Shown here: positions 37,872 through 53,264 of the stretch, piece by piece | Layout: each line of letters opens with the position of its first letter | Position numbering within the stretch: position 1 is the first letter of the stretch | The notes under the pieces: model-generated | Databases searched by the model: none | What the model was told of the DNA's origin: nothing | What the model saw: the letters and a program-made list of their open reading frames with translations, nothing else | NCBI GenBank assembly: GCA_029204225.1 | Contig: CM055096.1 | Coordinates: 75,493,521 to 75,553,520, forward strand | Reading direction: 5' to 3' | Source of the DNA: Diphasiastrum complanatum | Lineage: Eukaryota > Streptophyta > Lycopodiopsida > Lycopodiales > Lycopodiaceae | DNA: 60,000 bases | Translations under genes and position numbers: made by a program

Positions 37872-37970
37872 CCGCAATTCCGAGTGTTGTTCATAATAGT
37901 CTATTAGTTTGGAGCCCAAAACCATAACCGTAATTCCGAATGTTGTCCGTAGTCTATTAGTTCGGAATGG
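37872..37970. repeat. Tandem duplication upstream of NC2-alpha
   Basis: CC(G)(C/T)AATTCCGA(G/A)TGTTGT(T)C...AGTCTATTAGTT is present twice, at 37872-37911 and 37928-37962. Confidence 0.75.
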
Positions 37971-38229
37971 ACCTACAACATTTGGGTCTCATCTAGATTA
38001 GTGGGTGCAAAAAAGAAATTTGAAGGGTACCAAATATGGTCACTTGGTGGCCACACCGGTATGGTCACAAGACTGCTTTTTTAGGTAGATGACCAGTGGA
38101 TTAGGCCGCGGGCGAAAGCATATATGGAAGTTTTTGAAAGTAGCTAATCCAGTCATTTGTGGAAGGTGTCCAGGCTTATCCGGTCATTAGCTGTTACATC
38201 GCTATATTAGAACGGAAGAGTAACAGCAT

Positions 38230-38652
38230 CAGCAGGTGACCTAGGGCTCAACCGGCGATATCCAGTGAAGGGGAGCGAAGGTGGCTATGGCGGGTGCGCC
38301 GGATGGCGATCGCAGCGAGGGTTTCTGAATCTTCATCTCTGTGCGTTGCAGAAAGCAGAGATTCCGGGGTTCTGATCACAAAGGGTGTTACGGCCATGAT
38401 CGCCGCTGTCATTTAAATGGTTTTTTGCTGGATTTGAGCTTAGGAAAGGCTTGGAAATTGAATGTTGAAGCGAACAGAGTAGGGTTTTGTGGACTTCTGA
38501 TATGAAGGTAGAAGAAGTGCTATAATGTAGAGGATTTTGTTTCTGTTATGATTCAGAAGAAAGATTGGGAATAATTTTTGCTTGAAGTAGAGAATAGGCA
38601 TGAAAGGCTTGCGTTGATTGAGGAAAGTGGCCGGAAAATTGCTTTTCTGGAG
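38230..38652 (+). promoter_or_regulatory. Putative 5' UTR of NC2-alpha with several short uORFs
   Basis: GC-richer than its surroundings. Before the chosen start codon lie short ATG frames, each closed by a stop: 38287-38328 (13 codons), 38396-38416, 38417-38437, and further ones at about 38462-38483, 38502-38525 and 38549-38575. If transcribed without a 5' UTR intron they would be upstream ORFs that limit translation. Whether the region is exon or intron cannot be read from sequence. Confidence 0.45.
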
Positions 38653-44585
<5,933 letters not shown>

Positions 44586-46840
44586 AGCTAGGACATTAGT
44601 GCTTTGTGCTGATCTTAAAAATGTCAATATTTTATTGGGCTGTCAAAGGTACAAGTGACATAAGATCAGTTGGTCAATGCAATTATGTTGTACATGTATT
44701 TTAAATTTGAAGCAATGGTTCTTTCACATCGCAGTGTGTTATTCATCTGATGATTTTTAAGAGTTAGGTGCCTCTCTTTTAGAAGGATTTGTCCGTTTCC
44801 ATCCAGCGTAATTAACTTATTTCTTTCCAACTCAGTTTTCTGATGTACATTTTAAAAAGGCCAGCTGAAGTTAAACTTTCTTAGGTACAACTAATCAAAT
44901 TATCATAATTTGGTCATTCTATCTTCTACTTAGTGCAAGTTTGGTTTATATGTTCTCTGAACACTAGTCTTTCATTTTGTTGTTCCTGATTTTTATTTTT
45001 ATTTTTGTTCCTTGTTTACAAGAACCTGTTCATCTTTATCCAGCATAACATTGTTCCTGCTTGATTTGTTAGTTTTTGAAATCGTATGGATCTAGATGAT
45101 GACAGAATCGTTCATTGCAGAAATATATATGCTGAAGGATATTTTTGTGAAAATCTTGTTGTCAGTAAAGTTCTGATTCTACACAGCAGGTCCAAAGTTG
45201 TTTTGTAGGAAAGCTGCCTATAAAGCTTTACAGTAGATGACTCCGATGTCAAATGTGGCTGCTGAGACTGGCCAGCCAGCCTGTTGGCCATGGTTGAATG
45301 TCAAGAATTGAAGCTGTGCAGTGCAAAATCACAATTTTAAGTGATCAGTAACCTACTGTTCTGTATAATCACCCAATAAGTTGATACGGTCGATCAAATC
45401 TGGAACCAGCCACCAGTTCTCATAGACTTTTTAACCAGTTAATTTTTTTTTTTCGGAAAGATTGCTATTGGGGAGAATAGAATTTCACCAAATAAAGCAT
45501 AATGTTGTTAACGGAGTTGAGTTTGAGACAATGACAAGAAGAAGAGCAACTGAACTGATCAAAACGTGTAGCAACAGTAGTTTTCAGAAATTGATGTAAT
45601 AGCAAACATGGATTGGAAGAAAGTGCAAGAGTTACATTTCTGAACTTTCCTTGCCACCTGTTAGTATAAAATTGAAAACCTTTTCAGGATGTTTGAGCTA
45701 TGAACCCTTGTTTTAATTTTATTTTATCATATTTCTTGTCAACAGAGCTCACATGCTGAATTTTGCCAAAGATGGTGCATTGGCTTCATATTGTGATGTG
45801 AAGGAATATTGCACATATATAAGCTTGCTGTTTACCCGTTGGTTAGGGCTCTATACTTCACATGTTTGCCATTGCATGAACATCATGCTTGGTGGGATGT
45901 CTAGAGTTTACACCCACGAAGCCTAATGACTTGGGTCCTTGGACAGGAGCCTGTTTTGACTGAGAGGCTCTTTACAGGCTGCCTGTTCACCAGGGAATGA
46001 CGCATGCACAGCTCGTAGCCTATGTTCCCCTTTCAACGATCCACTGGTGGAGGAGAATGATTTCATGTGACTGTTGCTTTTTCATGCTGCTAAAGATATC
46101 CTGCCCCCAACCCATTTGTGGAACCCAGCTGCTGATTTCTTCAAAAGATGGGGTTAATGGGAAGAACAGGGCGATGGTGATTGCATGTACAGGGCGATGG
46201 TGATTGTGCACCCCTTATCGACGTCATCTTTAGGGGTTGAACAAGTTACATGTGAAGGTGCTCTTAAATAAAATGTGCTTTGGAGTTCTTATGTTTACTT
46301 GTGCTTGTAGAAAAAACAATGATATTGTGATATGCCGTTTCAGTTGGAGCTTGCATAGCAGGCGTTTGCAATTTTAAAAGGTAACACATCTGAATAACTA
46401 ACTTTGATCTACTTTTGGAAGAAATGTTTATTCGTACCAAAAAACTATGAGACAAACCTTGCATTTTATATAGGTCATGTGCCACATTAAAAAGTTTGCC
46501 CTCAAGTTGAGGGTTTTCCAATAATGGCTACACCTTCCATGGTTGTCTATGACATCTCAAGAAGGTAGTAGAAGATAAGTCATTGACTCCTTAAGTTATC
46601 AGAAATTAGAAATGTTAATTTGTTTTACATGTGAAAGTTACATAATTTTGGCTCATAGTAGATCTCAAATACGTTGAAGGTGGTTGTTGTTCTGACTTTA
46701 ATTCCGTACTATCAGTTCATTCTATTTTATCAGATGATTGCGCAGCCCACAACACTATAGCTAGGATTATTACATTTAACTAAAGAAGACAAAAAAGATT
46801 TCAATTTTGAGATTGAATTCTTTCAAGACTATTTTCAAAA
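44586..46840. other. NC2-alpha 3' flank and non-coding DNA
   Basis: The first ~200 bases are presumably the 3' UTR. No other gene is recognised. A ~23-bp unit ACAGGGCGATGGTGATTG is tandemly duplicated at about 46166-46207. The end (about 46690-46841) should belong to the LTR of the copia element that follows. Confidence 0.45.
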
Positions 46841-46841
46841 G

Positions 46842-47550
46842 TGGTATCAAAGCGAGCTAACCACCACAATTATTTTCAATAGTGATATCAGAGCCTTAGG
46901 TTTCTTGATTAAGCTTATCATTTGTAACTTCAGTTTGTAGAACTAATGGAGTCATCCTCTGAAACTTGCATCATTGAGAGATTCAATGGTCAAAACTTCT
47001 ATATGTGAAAATTCAAAATCAGAATGATCCTAATAGAGAAGGATCTCTAGGAGTTGGTGGACGAAACTCTTTCCAAACCAACGGATCCCGATCTCCTAGC
47101 ACAATGGAAGACCAGAGATGGCAAAGCACTTGCCATGATCATCCTGAACATGAGAGACTCTCTCATCTCGCACCTAACTTCCTGTAAGACTTCTCTTGAA
47201 GCCTAGGAGATTCTTACCTCTCGATATGAAACTCGAGATGTTTCAGCAAAGCTCTTTCTTAGAAAGAGATTCTTCTCATTCAAGATGACTGAAAATATAT
47301 CTATTTGCAATCACATTAACAATCTCAAAGCTTTTATGGATTGATTTGTTACCTGAAGAACTCAGTTGTGAAACACTATCTTACTTACTATAAGGCCCAT
47401 AAAGAATCATTTAGATGAATAACAAATGCTCACTATTTTTTCAGACTCACTATGTTCCTACTAATAGGGGCTCTTGGTATGCGATGTTCTTTCCTAATGA
47501 AGGGAGTAGACCTTAAGGCAAATAAATACAAGAGCTTACTAAATGTGAAA
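46842..47550 (+). pseudogene. Ty1/copia gag remnant with PBS
   Basis: TGGTATCAAAGC at 46842-46853 (and a GTGATATCAGAGCC echo at 46882-46895) is the primer-binding site. From ATG at 46946 one frame reads through almost to 47340 as a UBN2-type copia Gag: ERFNGQNFYM, stop, KFKIRMILIEKDL, stop, ELVDETLSKPTDPDLLAQWK, AMIILNMRDSLISHLTSCK, stop after EA, then EILTSRYETRDVSAKLFLRK. The three stops (47006, 47048, 47204) all sit where Trp is expected in the family, so each is a TGG changed to TGA or TAG. No frameshift occurs before about 47340. Confidence 0.85.
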
Positions 47551-47557
47551 ACTATTT

Positions 47558-47697
47558 TGTTCTGGCTATGTGATTCATCTATCAATTATCAAACAGGGCG
47601 GATAGCTCAGTGGTAGAGCATCCCATCCGGTATGAGGGAGGTCCTGGGTTCGAATCCTAGTTTGTCCATCCATATTATGATTTATGGATTTCTAACA
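47558..47697 (+). repeat. 5' LTR of TRIM
   Basis: Clear homology to the 3' LTR from 47587; the earlier bases are uncertain. Confidence 0.75.
47596..47668 (+). ncRNA. tRNA-like sequence in TRIM 5' LTR
   Basis: Folds as a cloverleaf of 73 nt: acceptor GGGCGGA/TTTGTCC pairs throughout (with G-T wobbles), D arm GCTC/GAGC, T arm CTGGG-TTCGAAT-CCTAG. The anticodon arm TCCCA/TGAGG has one mismatch, and loop position 33 is C rather than T, so a functional elongator tRNA is unlikely. A box TAGCTCAGTGG (47603-47613) and B box GGTTCGAATCC (47647-47657) match Pol III consensus. Confidence 0.8.
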
Positions 47698-47813
47698 TGG
47701 TATCAGAGCCAAGCTAGACCTAGCAGTTCATGGTGTGAAAGCCATGGTTAGGTGGCCCGAGTTGTGGGGCAGGTGACAGCTAGGACCCCAACCAAGTGTG
47801 GCTTGAGGGGGGG

Positions 47814-47957
47814 TGTTGGAATATCAATCCACACTCTAGAGAGAACTATCAAATAGGGTAGATACCTCAGTGGTAGAGCATCCCATCCGGTATGAGGGAG
47901 GTCCTGGGTTCGAATCCTAGTCTGTCCATCCATATTATGATCTATGGATTTCTAACA
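47814..47957 (+). repeat. 3' LTR of TRIM
   Basis: 144 bp with TG...CA ends, preceded by a G-rich polypurine tract. Confidence 0.85.
47856..47928 (+). ncRNA. tRNA-like sequence in TRIM 3' LTR
   Basis: Same length and arms as the 5' copy. Three acceptor-stem substitutions (giving GGGTAGA/TCTGTCC) all keep base pairing; one D-stem change (TACCTC) breaks a pair and weakens the A box. The B box is unchanged. Confidence 0.8.
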
Positions 47958-49089
47958 AGGGGTTCCTACATGCAATAGACATACATAGGAGATTGGCATG
48001 ATTTGATAGATGCTCTCTGCTCTATACATACCCTCACCCGTGTCTATGGGGATCGTTGAGAGTCTTGCGGCCGTTATGTTGTTGGACTGTGAAGCGCGTC
48101 TCCTATGATTTGCCTATCTCCTGGATTGCTCGGGGGCTAGATCGGCATTAGTCTAGGTTGGTTGGAATGGTTTCGTTTACTGCACTCTTCCTTTGTGCTC
48201 TTGGAGCTCTTAGTCGATTTGGAGTCTTGGGGACGTCTTAGTTTGGCTATCACTAAAAATGATAGTACATTGTGTTTGCTTCACCCTAACAACTGTTGTA
48301 GCCAAACTGCTTCTCGAGTTGTTGGGATCAACTATGAATATTTATTCTTTGTGAATGGTCGATATATCTAAGTGCTATGAGAATATACGTCTGGACGGTT
48401 CAGAGGGACTGTCAAATTTCAGAGTTTATGGACTGAAATTGATCTACAAATGATCACAAAGAGTGACTGGTAGCTTTGTATCTTGATCTATATCAAGACT
48501 AGCTTCCAAATCTAGCTTCTACTTGACAATCTTTGTGTTTCCAAGCAAGAACAACAAAAAAATATGATCCCCGGCTTCACACGTGTGAAGTACAGTTACT
48601 GTACGGCCTGATAACAGAGAAATAGTTTACTTATCATTTACAAAGCATTCATCCACAAAGAAAGTGCTTAAGAGAGTCAAAACACAATGATAGCTTCACA
48701 AACCAAGATTTCTCATCATTGAGCTCAATAATGGATCCATGATGGATCAAGTACAAATTCACCATAATCTCTCTCTAAGCTACATACAACACGTACAGCT
48801 CATTGTACTTATCCATATCCACTTTGGATAAGATCTATCAAGTTTGCCACATCATCCATTGGTGGTTTGTGTTGACCTTCTAGATTCCTACAATCTAGGA
48901 CCTAACTCCTATAATTTAGGAGATGTCATATTAGACTCAAATGAAAGCTAATCAAAATAGATCTGAATATTAAAAGTGTCATTTCACACGTGTGGACAGG
49001 TCCTCACACGTGTGGATCCACATAGATGTCTAATATTTATCAAAAACCATGTGAAAATTGCTAAATTCTAACAGGGACTTAAAATCATT
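47958..49089. other. Unassigned sequence and LTR-like segment
   Basis: 47958-48400 holds only short frames without a recognised family. About 48410-49073 looks like an LTR of the CACACGTGTG-bearing group: it has CACACGTGTG at about 48571, 48986 and 49006, the palindrome GTACAGTTACTGTAC at about 48590, and ends TTCTAACA. Boundaries not fixed. Confidence 0.4.
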
Positions 49090-49930
49090 ATGAATAAATT
49101 GATCTCTTCAGCTTTCAAATATTCTAGAAATAATCAACTCAAGTATAAATGGGTTCAGTATTCCCAAATTTTTAAATGGTCTTGGTCTAAAAAGCTAAGA
49201 AATGCATGATTGATAATTGTATTGTAAGATTGGGTGATAAGACTTGGCAACAAATATGTGGAATACCTATGGGTTTTTCATGTTCACCCATGTGGCACAA
49301 TTTCTATTTATCCTTTTATGAAATGCAGTTTATAAAAAGACTTATCAGGCTCGGACTAACGACTTTCATGTCTGAGTTCAAGTATTCATTCACATATATA
49401 TATTCATGACATATGTTTTATCAACAATCCTAACTTCGAATGTTGTTTTGATCAATCATAGGTTAGGTCAGTGGATAACCCTTTTTGGATCTATCCTCTG
49501 GAGTCTAGATTTTATTGACATTGAGCATGATAATATAGCAGGATGTAGCGTAAACTTTCTAAATATCACTACTTTTGATTATGTTACAGGTTCTATCGAT
49601 CTTTCAAAATATGAAAAAAGGGGCTACCTTTTTACTTTTTATAATATATTCACTTGGCTTCTAATAGACCCGTACATTACTTAGATAAAGTAATCATTTC
49701 TCAGGTAATTACAACCATATACCGTTGCAATAAACATGACACTTTTATCAAGGAAGTTAAGACTCTGATCGATGCCTGGTTTCATGAGAAGAAGCCGTTG
49801 CCTAGTTATCAATCATGTTCTAGAAAATGAGATTTTTCCAAGAATATCCTATTCTCTACCTAAGGATATCAATAGTGTTATGGTGGGCCATTCCCTCTTA
49901 GGGGTGTTAACTGGCCCCCTGAGAAACCTT
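49090..49930 (+). pseudogene. Reverse transcriptase remnant, Penelope-like
   Basis: Plus-strand frames read DNCIVRLGDKTWQQICGIPM then GFSCSPMW and LSFYEMQF: the GIPMG...SP motif of RT block 4/B with the following YE pair. After a shift comes a YIHD-like block and CFINNPNF at the place of the catalytic Y.DD box, then FIDIEHDNIAGCSVNFLNIT, and a SNRPVHYLDKVIISQVITTI segment followed by KEVKTLIDAWFH. This order (GIPMG, Y.DD.L.INNP.F, SN.P...ISQ) is that of Penelope-like RTs and relatives, not of LTR elements or plant L1 LINEs. Many stops and shifts; no GIY-YIG domain seen. A different, unnamed RT lineage is possible. Confidence 0.5.
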
Positions 49931-49953
49931 TCTAAATATGGGATGGTTGGTGG

Positions 49954-50094
<141 letters not shown>

Positions 50095-50426
50095 GATAGT
50101 ATCTAATTTTTTATTACCCCATCCTGTTATAAGATGTTTGTGTTTTCAACACCATTGGGCATACATCTTGACATATCAGGTCTCTTTTAATAAGTTTAAG
50201 TTTCACATGGTTGTTTTCCAATGGTCAAGATTAATCCTGTTTTTATCCAACGGATGGTAACGTTGGCTTCCAACACAAGCTATCTTGTGGTTTCTTCCAC
50301 GAAGCTTCACATAGTGATTCAATGAGGTAACTATTGGTTATTTATACGTGACAAAGCTACCATCACCACTTCTTCTTTCTTCTTCTTCCTACTCTCATTT
50401 CCACTTCTCTTCTACATGGTCATCTC

Positions 50427-50702
50427 CTATTGACAGATCCTAGCTACACCACTACATATTACATTTGACCAAAGATCAGGTAAGAACTCTAACAAAATGT
50501 TTGGTTCTTTAGTGTAGGATGTGAACTTCTTCATACCAAACTCGATCTTGTCGAGTAGTCCAATATAGTAGTTTCTCATTATGGTCTCTGGACTTAGTAG
50601 ATCATTATCTTTCACCAGATTGCATAGTCGTCTGGTGTATCGTTGAACTGTCTCATCAAGAAACATCTGAATTGAAGATAATCTAACAAACTCGGTAATC
50701 AT
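50427..50702 (-). pseudogene. Gag-like fragment of the antisense gypsy element
   Basis: A 91-codon frame with FLDETVQRYTRRLCNLVKDN and LSPETIMRNYYIGLLDKIEF, the pattern of the second half of Retrotrans_gag (Q..E.V..Y..R...L......S....L..FI.GL). Truncated at both ends. No zinc knuckle. Confidence 0.6.
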
Positions 50703-51049
50703 GGCTAGAATGCAGTAGTCTTGAGGTAAGAGATTGCTTCAAGGGTTGCACAACTGTGCTATCCCACCTTTTTTTTTTTTTTTGAAAAGAGGAAGAAAAG
50801 GGTAAAATTAAAAAAATTGATCAATATGAAAAAAAAAAGAGTGGAATAACAGATGAACAAGATGAAGGTTATACGAAATGGAGATGGAAAAAACTGAACA
50901 TTGTGGCGGCGCAGATGCTAACAGATGTGAAGAAACAATGGCAACTATGGTGCCAGGGCTGGTGGGGTCCGGGGCCTCACTCGTGGATGATCAAGCGGGT
51001 AATGTGATCGAGTGGGTGATTGGTGTGTCAAGTCATTAGCCGATGAGAC

Positions 51050-51680
51050 AATTGTTTTGAAATTTTTTGATTTTTTTAGAAGTGGGCGAGTAATGACGAG
51101 TAATAGATAGTGGGCGAGTAATGAACAATGGGGGAGTTATGGCAAGTAATAGACAATGGACGAGTAATGGTGAGTAATAGATTGTGGGTGAGTAATGGAT
51201 AGTGGGCGAGTAATGGCAAAAAATGACTGTCGACGAGTAATTGCGAAAAATCAAATCTTTATTCACCGGTTTGCTAGGTAGTGATCAAGTATTGTACTAT
51301 GCTTTGTACCGACGATGAGTAATGATACTGAAAAAAATACGAGAAATCTCAATTGGCGAGTAATAGAAAAAGACGGGAAATTGAAAAATGGCGGGAAATT
51401 TGAATTGGCGAATAATGACGAAAAATAACTTATTACATGTCGACGATCATCAGAAAGCTAGGTCTAAGTTTTTTGAGCATGTTGTACTGATGGCGAGTAA
51501 TGATAGTGAGTAAAAATAAAAAAAATTGGGTTGAGAGAGTAGTAATATCTGATGGCAAAAAATGACGAAAAATAGACTTTACTCGCCGAGCTAACAGAAG
51601 ATGCCTCAAGGTCTGTTGTGGCCTCTGGGAAACTGGCGAGTAAAGAAAATAACAAAACTCCTATAGACGAGTAATAAATG
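51050..51680. repeat. GAGTAAT minisatellite in gypsy leader
   Basis: The motif GGCGAGTAATG / GACGAGTAATAG recurs more than fifteen times, densest at 51085-51240, in imperfect units of about 25-35 bp with spacer ATAGATAGTG or ATAGACAATG. Confidence 0.85.
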
Positions 51681-51732
51681 TGTCAAAAAAGAGAAAAATA
51701 ACACTTCACTCCTAGGACTGTTTAGCACCATC

Positions 51733-51750
51733 TCCCCGACAACGGAGCCA
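51733..51750 (-). other. Gypsy-type primer-binding site, antisense
   Basis: Complement reads TGGCTCCGTTGTCGGGGA, close to the TGGCGCCGTTGCCGGGGA site used by many plant gypsy elements. Confidence 0.8.
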
Positions 51751-52144
51751 AACAAATGTTGGACACTTTTTGTGCCTCCCTAATCGATTCGATCAAGAGG
51801 TCAAAGAAAGGGTTTTATGGATCTCCAACCGGGTGAGTAGTCATGTAGTAACGGGCTTCAATCCAATGGGGAGAGGGCTAAGCGACAAAATAGGAGTGGG
51901 AATCTAGGCTTGTTAAGGTTGTCAATCTTAGCTTCGGATCTACTTGTGGAATAGCCTAGATTTGTGTGGCATACATCTTTGATGCTTTTTCTCTTTTTGG
52001 TCTTTGCTTGGCTTCGTTTATTGGTTCTTATCTAGGCATCCTTGGCTCTAGATCTTCTCCTCAAGAGGTTGGTCTTCTCAAGGGAGGTGAACGATGAAAA
52101 AAATCCTACCTACGGATCTTAATAATCGCTCCATGGTTTTCTGA

Positions 52145-52317
<173 letters not shown>

Positions 52318-52491
52318 ATTAGGCTAAGTAGTAGGAGAGCAAACACAAGGGAAATCGCTCTATCTTATAGATTTGATATGTGAGCTCCCTTCACTCTTAT
52401 TGGCTATTGAGGTTCCATCAGGATCACTATCTTGATCGTTAAAATCACTTTGTGTTTCTTGAGGAAAATTTGTGTTTTCTAACTTAGGAAT

Positions 52492-52627
52492 TTTACAAAA
52501 CTTCAGTTTGAAATACTTAATTTAATAATTATGCTCCATGAAACTTATTAGCCCGAATGTTACAAAAGCTCAATTTGAAATACTTTATTTAATAATTTTG
52601 CTCCATGACACTTATTAGCCTAAGGCC
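52492..52627. repeat. 68-bp tandem duplication
   Basis: TTACAAAA(A/G)CT...TTTGAAATACTT(A/T)ATTTAATAATT(A/T)TGCTCCATGA(A/C)ACTTATTAGCC occurs twice in tandem. Confidence 0.85.
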
Positions 52628-52645
52628 CAATGTTGGACTCACACA

Positions 52646-53264
52646 TGTAGGATGCCAACTGGTCATCTGTTTCTAATACTTCCGACCCTCTACGTTATTT
52701 ATGTAGTGTTTGGGCTTATTGCAAGGGCCTCTTGCCATATTATGGAATATTCCATGTCATACCCAAAATCGGACAACATTGTGGCTTGTAGGAGAGGCTA
52801 CATATCTTATCCATTAGATCTAGGGTACATGAATCTTTACTATCGATAAGAAATGTTTACAGATCCTCTGATCTAGAGGATCTGTTGGTTTTTGGTTCTT
52901 TTACTTCTTGCTTACAGCTTCTACGACTTGGTATTCTGCCTGTTACCAGGCTTCATGGCATTCATTAGAAGTCTTCTTGATCTTACAATGCCAAACCAGG
53001 TAGAAGGGACAGATTGTCACTGTAGTATATTTTTGTCCTGCCTGTCAGAGGACTACTCAGGGTCGTCTCTCTTGAACGCACTTACATTCATACATAGATG
53101 CAAGCCAAGAACGCTCATTCATAGATCAGAGTGCAGTCCAAATGATCATTCAGTAGATTCTACAGCTACCTACTCTAAAAATGAACTGAATCAGATCCTA
53201 AGCATTACTAAACTGAGCTGCACTTGCATAAATTGACAAAACAAGGACCAAGAATTGATCTACA
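52646..53264 (-). repeat. 3' LTR, truncated
   Basis: Closely matches 58792-59406. The short plus-strand frames inside it recur in the other LTR only because the DNA is duplicated. Confidence 0.85.

Larger units (their letters stand above)
47558..47957 (+). mobile_element. Miniature LTR retrotransposon (TRIM) with tRNA-like sequence in each LTR
   Basis: Order: LTR, PBS (TGGTATCAGAGC, 47698-47709), 104-bp remainder of interior, polypurine tract (GAGGGGGGG, 47805-47813), LTR (47814-47957). The 3' LTR starts TGTTGGAATATC and ends TCTAACA; the 5' LTR also ends TCTAACA immediately before the PBS. The LTRs match over ~111 bp with about six substitutions. The first ~30 bases of the 5' LTR (from about 47558) do not align, so that end may be truncated and no target duplication is visible. 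It encodes nothing. The whole is about 400 bp, within TRIM size. Each LTR contains a 73-nt tRNA-like sequence with A and B boxes. Confidence 0.85.
50427..51756 (-). mobile_element. Antisense Ty3/gypsy 5' region: PBS, repeat leader, gag
   Basis: On the minus strand, TGGCTCCGTTGTCGGGGA (complement at 51733-51750) matches a standard gypsy primer-binding site. A leader of about 1 kb follows, with a minisatellite, then a gag-like frame at 50702-50427. The 5' LTR should lie to the right, from TGTTGGACAC at 51757. The left part of the element is not recognised beyond 50427. Confidence 0.65.

Noticed and set aside
47596-47668. A genuine tRNA gene
   Set aside because: The anticodon stem has a mismatch, position 33 is C, the sequence is duplicated 260 bp away in the same LTR context, and it abuts a PBS. 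It is better explained as part of a TRIM.
47558-47957. A Cassandra element (5S rRNA in the LTR)
   Set aside because: The Pol III boxes are of tRNA type (A and B box with T-arm) and the cloverleaf fits; no 5S-like internal control region is seen.
47558-47957. Tandem tRNA-derived SINEs
   Set aside because: The PBS directly follows one copy, a polypurine tract directly precedes the other, and TG/CA ends are present. SINEs have none of these.
51050-51680. CRISPR array
   Set aside because: Repeats are imperfect and unevenly spaced without unique spacers, in a eukaryotic retrotransposon leader.
52652-53236. Duplicated protein-coding gene pair (frames at 52652-53236 and 58753-59379)
   Set aside because: The similarity is DNA-level duplication of the two LTRs; the frames lie in LTR sequence antisense to the element.
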